This document shows positions 20,957-24,359 of a DNA stretch of 24,359 nt, one piece after another. Both the position numbers and the translations under genes were made by a program. Numbering within the stretch: position 1 is the first letter of the stretch; the number at the start of each line of letters is the position of its first letter. Origin of the DNA: a virus. The stretch spans positions 1 to 24,359 of the IMG/VR virus record IMGVR_UViG_3300037189_006833; one strand, 5' to 3'. The notes beneath the pieces were generated by a model that saw only the letters and a list, made by a program, of their open reading frames with translations, ran no database searches and had not been told where the DNA came from.

Positions 20957-20985
20957 TTGACAGGGCCTTAAATCCTCAGTATAAT
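20957..20985 (+). promoter_or_regulatory. consensus sigma70 promoter before the primase gene
   Basis: TTGACA (20957-20962), exactly 17 bp, TATAAT (20980-20985): a 12/12 match. RNA would begin about 20992, giving a 46-nt leader containing AGGGAGG (20996-21002), which is too far from the ATG to be its ribosome-binding site, and GTGAGG for ATG 21038. It separates the late lysis genes from the early gp61-thyX operon. Confidence 0.9.
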
Positions 20986-21037
20986 CTTTAGTAACAGGGA
21001 GGACATAGGTTCTTCGCGGGTCGGTGAGGTATATACT

Positions 21038-22075
21038 ATGAGTACTGTATGGTTAGATACTAAATATATTTCTATAATTTCTTCTAGACTAGATTGTTTT
21101 AAAAGAAAAAACACGTATACATGGAACTTTAGGTGTCCTATATGTGGAGATTCAAAGAAAAATAGATTTAAGGCTAGAGGATGGATTTATCCGAAGGATA
21201 ACAAATTATTATTTCATTGTCATAACTGTAGCATCACTAAAGATGTGCCTAGTTTTCTTAAGGAACTGGATCAGTCATTATTCAATGAATATTTTCGAGA
21301 GAAGTATGCATCTATAGAGAAGGATGCAGAAGAGCAAGTCAAGTTTGAAGAATTTGTAAAGAAGATGAAGCCTCCGGTGTTTGAGGCTTCTACGGCTCTA
21401 TCAGAACTCAGAAGAGTGTCTAGGCTTAGACCAGATCATCCGGTCAAGCAATACATCATGAATCGTAAGATTCCTTCTGAGTATCACTACAAGCTCTATC
21501 TATGCATGAAATTTAAGGAGTGGACTAATAGCATCATTCCCGGAAAGTTTGAGAATATAGAGAAGGATGAGCCTAGGTTGATCATTCCATTTCTGGATGA
21601 AGACAAAGAGCTATTTGGATATCAAGGACGATCATTCAAGAAGAAGGATGATCTGAGGTATATCACTATCATGCTAGACGAGAGACCTAAGCTATTCGGT
21701 CTCGATACACTAAATAGAATGTCTCATGTTCTAGTGGTAGAAGGTCCGATTGACTCTATGTTTCTACCTAACTGTATAGCATCTGCTGGAGGGAACATAA
21801 ATACTGATCTTGACAGTCTTGGTTTACCTAAGGAGCAGTTCACAATCATTTATGATAATGAACCAAGGAATATTCATACAGTAAAAAAGATCGAGAAGGC
21901 TATGGATATGGGATATCGAGTCTGCATGTTACCAGAGAATATTCAGTCAAAGGATATCAATGACATGATACTTTCTGGCATTAGTCGAGAACAATTGGTT
22001 GACATTATATACGAACATAGTTATAGTGGTCTCCAAGCCAAACTTAAACTTAGTACATGGAGAAAAGTACAATGA
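21038..22075 (+). CDS. 61: DNA primase gp61
   Basis: Synthesises RNA primers for lagging-strand replication with gp41. 345 residues, about the size of T4 gp61 (342). N-terminal zinc-binding domain C33-P-I-C36 and C61-H-N-C64, then a TOPRIM region: VVEGPIDSM (E235, D239) and YDNEP (D273, E275). A central basic part has SEYHYKLYLCMKFKEW. ATG 21038 is supported by GTGAGG 8 nt upstream and by the zinc domain beginning shortly after. Unlike T4, it is far from gene 41 and has its own consensus promoter. The 3' end contains a promoter (21999). Confidence 0.95.
   Translation: MSTVWLDTKYISIISSRLDCFKRKNTYTWNFRCPICGDSKKNRFKARGWIYPKDNKLLFHCHNCSITKDVPSFLKELDQSLFNEYFREKYASIEKDAEEQVKFEEFVKKMKPPVFEASTALSELRRVSRLRPDHPVKQYIMNRKIPSEYHYKLYLCMKFKEWTNSIIPGKFENIEKDEPRLIIPFLDEDKELFGYQGRSFKKKDDLRYITIMLDERPKLFGLDTLNRMSHVLVVEGPIDSMFLPNCIASAGGNINTDLDSLGLPKEQFTIIYDNEPRNIHTVKKIEKAMDMGYRVCMLPENIQSKDINDMILSGISREQLVDIIYEHSYSGLQAKLKLSTWRKVQ
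21999..22027 (+). promoter_or_regulatory. sigma70-like promoter inside gene 61
   Basis: TTGACA (21999-22004), 17-bp spacer, TATAGT (22022-22027, 5/6), the same -10 as the deaminase promoter. RNA would begin about 22034, 38 nt before the ATG at 22072, supplying the two small genes, the 22549 gene and thyX. Confidence 0.65.
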
Positions 22076-22293
22076 AATTTATGACAGAAATAAGAGAAAT
22101 TTTAAATGAACAACATAAGGATAATGAGAGAGATTTCAAAAGACAGGTGAAATTAGAGGAGTGTCTTCAGAGGAAATTTGGTGACAGTGTCATGATAGAC
22201 GCAGACTTTGTTACTCTTGACGATGGATCAACTGGAATAGATATCTATCTTACATTGGATGATGATGACCTTGAATGGAAGGTAGGACAGTAA
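22072..22293 (+). CDS. small hypothetical acidic protein
   Basis: 73 residues from ATG 22072 (MKFMTEIREILNEQHKD), chosen because it overlaps the gp61 stop (ATGA) and has GGAG 9 nt upstream; an in-frame ATG at 22057 is less likely. An N-terminal helix, then beta segments with acidic loops (LDDGSTGIDIYLTLDDDDLE). No family recognised. Confidence 0.65.
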   Translation: MKFMTEIREILNEQHKDNERDFKRQVKLEECLQRKFGDSVMIDADFVTLDDGSTGIDIYLTLDDDDLEWKVGQ

Positions 22294-22535
22294 TGACTAA
22301 TAAGCCTTATCACCTAGCAGATTATGGTGGTAAGCGGGTCAGGTTAACAAAAGCTTCACTTGGTCAATTTTGTTACGATGCATTGACGACTGGAGTGGAA
22401 ATCTACCAACTATGGCAGATAAATACCATGAGAGGATCAGCGGTCTATCCAGCCATCAAAGCTACAGATGAACAAATAGAGAAGCTGAGAACTTTGGGCT
22501 ATCATTTCGTAGAGACCCACCAACAATTCATCTGA
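22293..22535 (+). CDS. small hypothetical protein
   Basis: 80 residues from ATG 22293, which overlaps the previous stop (TAATG) and has AGG upstream; an in-frame ATG at 22275 would extend into the preceding gene. Compact sequence with GGKRVRLTKASLGQFCYDAL and a C-terminal IEKLRTLGYHFVETHQQF, alpha/beta in character. Function unknown. Confidence 0.65.
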   Translation: MTNKPYHLADYGGKRVRLTKASLGQFCYDALTTGVEIYQLWQINTMRGSAVYPAIKATDEQIEKLRTLGYHFVETHQQFI

Positions 22536-22548
22536 ATAGGACAAAACA

Positions 22549-23547
22549 ATGCTAATTGAATACAAAGCAATCTTACACCCAAGAACAAAGTTAGAATTAT
22601 CATCTTTCAATAGATCATTGCAGGGTCGAGTTACAGTTTCTGGAGCTACCAATAGCAATCGTAGATGGGAACTAGATAATGATTCTGAGACACTCAACAT
22701 CGAAGGTCAACGAATCTGTTTACAACTGATATGCGCCGGATTAGCTACATTTCCCATCGCAACTGATCTAATTTCACAGGGATGTAAAGCTATCGAGTGG
22801 TCACTATCACCACAGATTATGGGTGATGGAAATTGGCCACAACTTAGAGCCGGTGATCTGGGTAATAATACCCATCCAAGAGTAGTGTTTCTAAATGCTG
22901 CATGCAAGTCGATCCATCTACTAGAATCAAGTCTCTATCCACTAGATAGAGTTTGGTTAACCAATATTAAAGCTCAACTTATCAAAGCTGCACTGTGGAA
23001 TCTGAATTCTGAAGATTTCAAGGAATTTCTTGAAATGAAGAATACTATGAACCAACGATTTACTGCTGGTGCAGTAATGAGAATTACTGGACTCTGGAGT
23101 AAGAATCCTGATCTACTAAAGATGGCAGATTACATTTACTTGGATGCTACCAAACGAATGACTCCAGATGGAGTTCTACCTGAAGCATATGGATATGATT
23201 GGTCATATCAATCAGTAAGTCTAGGGTCTATAGCACTATATATCGGGACATATACTGATGCTGGATTGAAACCACCTGCTGCAGTACTAAGTATGCTTAA
23301 GTTAGCTTCTAATAAGTGGTGCTCCAGCATTGATGACAAAGGGATTGTTACAGTAGCAGGTTCTAGAACACAGGTAAGTTCTTATAGAAATTCGGTTGGT
23401 CCACATGGATTTGATGTTGATCAATATGCTCAACGAGCAAGGTATGTTGCATTAGCACCACTACCAAAGAAGACTAGAGAATTATTGCTTGAAAAGTCTA
23501 AACTATTAGAATTTTCGGGTCCGGATTATGAACACATCGAGGGATAA
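22549..23547 (+). CDS. alpha-helical hypothetical protein (toroid-like)
   Basis: 332 residues, starting 13 nt after the previous stop with AGGAC upstream. Long amphipathic helices with tight turns, few beta strands. The middle (TKRMTPDGVLPEAYGYDWSY, about 205-224) resembles the DGS(F)xxH...YxYxY loop of (alpha/alpha) toroid polysaccharide lyases, but the usual catalytic His/Arg pattern is not clear. No signal peptide. Its position between primase and thyX in an early operon argues against a tail depolymerase. I cannot assign a function; a helical-toroid enzyme-like fold is a hypothesis. Contains a CTCTATC/GATAGAG stem (22933-22951). Confidence 0.7.
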   Translation: MLIEYKAILHPRTKLELSSFNRSLQGRVTVSGATNSNRRWELDNDSETLNIEGQRICLQLICAGLATFPIATDLISQGCKAIEWSLSPQIMGDGNWPQLRAGDLGNNTHPRVVFLNAACKSIHLLESSLYPLDRVWLTNIKAQLIKAALWNLNSEDFKEFLEMKNTMNQRFTAGAVMRITGLWSKNPDLLKMADYIYLDATKRMTPDGVLPEAYGYDWSYQSVSLGSIALYIGTYTDAGLKPPAAVLSMLKLASNKWCSSIDDKGIVTVAGSRTQVSSYRNSVGPHGFDVDQYAQRARYVALAPLPKKTRELLLEKSKLLEFSGPDYEHIEG

Positions 23548-23549
23548 TA

Positions 23550-24341
23550 ATGAAAGTAAATTTAGTAGGATTAACTACACCATCTGCATATACTGGTTGC
23601 CATACTGCAGAAGAACTGATAGTATGGGCAGCTAGAGTTTCGAATCCTAGTAACCAAGCAAACAAAACTACGTCTGCTAGGTTACTAAGATATCTCATCA
23701 CGAATGCTCACTGGTCTCCTCTGGAACTAGTGAGCATGACTGTAGAGATTGTTACTACAAGAGATATTGCTCGACAGATTCTTAGACATAGGTCATTTAC
23801 CTTCCAAGAGTATAGTCAGCGGTATGCAAATCCTCTAGAAGACCTTCAGTTCGAATTTAGAGAAGCTCGACTTCAGGACCCTAAGAACCGACAGAATTCT
23901 ATTGCAGTTGATGACAAACGCCTTCAAGAGACGTGGAATTCTATGCAGTATACTAATCAATGTAGTGCCAAGATTGCTTACAATTGGGCCATAGAAAATG
24001 GTATAGCTAAAGAACAAGCTAGATCAGTACTCCCTGAAGGTAATATTCAATCAGTATTGCAAGTGCAGGGAACCATTCGAAGTTGGATTCATTACTGTAT
24101 GTTGAGGATGAAGAATGGAACTCAAAAAGAGCATGCTGAAGTTGCTGCAATGGTTCTTGATATCATGTCTGTCCACTTCCCTACTATAGTAGAAACAATA
24201 AAGCAGATGGAAGAGATTGCTTATCTGAAGGATAAGGCTCTAGAAATTCTTGTTAACAAGTATAATAACGATGAAACAATCTCTCCAGAAGACGAAGAGC
24301 TACTACTCAAGTTTATAAATACATACTCCACCAAGAAGTAA
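23550..24341 (+). CDS. thyX: FAD-dependent thymidylate synthase ThyX
   Basis: Converts dUMP to dTMP using methylene-tetrahydrofolate, NADPH and FAD. 263 residues, complete. ThyX signature R79-H-R81 SFTFQEYSQRY (the RHRxxSxxxxSxRY-type motif), preceded by HWSPLELVSMTVEI and followed by LPEGNIQSVLQVQGTIRSW with the conserved late Arg cluster. Partner of the deaminase at 8581, which would supply dUMP. T4 uses the unrelated ThyA-type Td. The ATG is 2 nt after the previous stop with GAGGGATA upstream. A 12-bp hairpin lies in codons 52-63 and a perfect late octamer near the stop. Confidence 0.95.
   Translation: MKVNLVGLTTPSAYTGCHTAEELIVWAARVSNPSNQANKTTSARLLRYLITNAHWSPLELVSMTVEIVTTRDIARQILRHRSFTFQEYSQRYANPLEDLQFEFREARLQDPKNRQNSIAVDDKRLQETWNSMQYTNQCSAKIAYNWAIENGIAKEQARSVLPEGNIQSVLQVQGTIRSWIHYCMLRMKNGTQKEHAEVAAMVLDIMSVHFPTIVETIKQMEEIAYLKDKALEILVNKYNNDETISPEDEELLLKFINTYSTKK
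23704..23737 (+). other. 12-bp stem-loop inside thyX
   Basis: ATGCTCACTGGT (23704-23715) pairs with ACTAGTGAGCAT (23726-23737) over a 10-nt loop, 11 Watson-Crick pairs and one G-U. It encodes the conserved NAHWSPLELVSM segment. A third strong intragenic stem of similar size after those in gene 41 and the deaminase gene. Confidence 0.75.
24314..24321 (+). promoter_or_regulatory. late promoter octamer near the end of thyX
   Basis: A perfect TATAAATA in the last codons of thyX. RNA would begin about 24327 and read into the next gene, whose start may be ATG 24355 with AAAAGG about 9 nt upstream; only the first 5 bases of that gene are in the window. Confidence 0.55.
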
Positions 24342-24359
24342 GAAAAGGCAGTCGATGAT

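Noticed and set aside
22072-22116. MKFMTEIREILNEQ as another capsid-targeting peptide
   Set aside because: Spacing and aromatic position do not fit, the residue after E is Q, and the gene follows an early promoter.
1-24359. Minus-strand open frames
   Set aside because: All lie opposite recognised or well-supported + strand genes and lack ribosome-binding sites in keeping with a compact one-strand layout.
1-24359. CRISPR arrays, inteins, group I introns, IS elements
   Set aside because: No regularly spaced repeats, splicing motifs or terminal inverted repeats with a transposase were seen; the polymerase, helicase, primase and ThyX frames are uninterrupted.

Overview
The window looks like part of a lytic, T4-superfamily myovirus genome (a distant relative of T4) infecting a Gram-negative bacterium, probably a proteobacterium. 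It carries homologues of the T4 replication-recombination set: family B polymerase gp43, UvsX, gp41 helicase and gp61 primase. It also has ThyX, a two-gene spanin, a holin candidate and T4-type late-promoter octamers (TATAAATA). Every gene is on the + strand, packed with 1-4 nt start/stop overlaps. By eye the DNA is AT-rich. The 43 - uvsX - 41 - 61 order is that of T4, but gp61 lies about 16 kb after gp41, and nothing like T4 gene 42 or a glucosyltransferase sits between 43 and uvsX.

Layout. 1-5109: replication/recombination block (gp43 with its N-terminus cut by the window edge, UvsX, a small conserved protein, gp41). 5109-8994: small early accessory genes, many unrecognised, including an ArfA/DUF7230-like 36-residue protein, two tandem paralogues, a one-helix membrane protein, a PP2A-like/lambda-like phosphatase and a deoxycytidylate-deaminase-family protein. 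Consensus-like sigma70 promoters recur here, several inside coding sequences. 8998-10610: tRNA-Lys(CUU), a free-standing homing endonuclease with its own late promoter, and a conserved phage protein whose start codon seems to have been lost beside the endonuclease. 10610-12247: a large HTH plus metallophosphoesterase protein that recalls T5 A1. 12246-19901: a late block with TATAAATA-like promoters: a P-loop kinase with a capsid-targeting-like N-terminus, a 48-residue membrane ORF overlapping a terminator, two large charged modular proteins, small virion-type proteins and the spanin pair. 19900-20943: holin and a membrane-anchored PAS protein. 20957-24341: early-type promoters return, with gp61, two small genes, a helical protein of unknown role and ThyX.

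Themes that could be new: (i) three genes whose ribosome-binding site lies in the 3' arm of a hairpin while a promoter fires inside or beside the 5' arm, so read-through RNA would be silent and locally started RNA translatable; (ii) a kinase and a small protein with N-termini like T4 internal-protein targeting peptides, plus protease-like sites between repeats of a modular protein; (iii) a PAS sensor-like membrane protein translationally coupled to the holin; (iv) unusually long perfect stem-loops inside gp41, deaminase, thyX and other genes. All function calls come from reading the sequence and recalled family knowledge; no database search was run.
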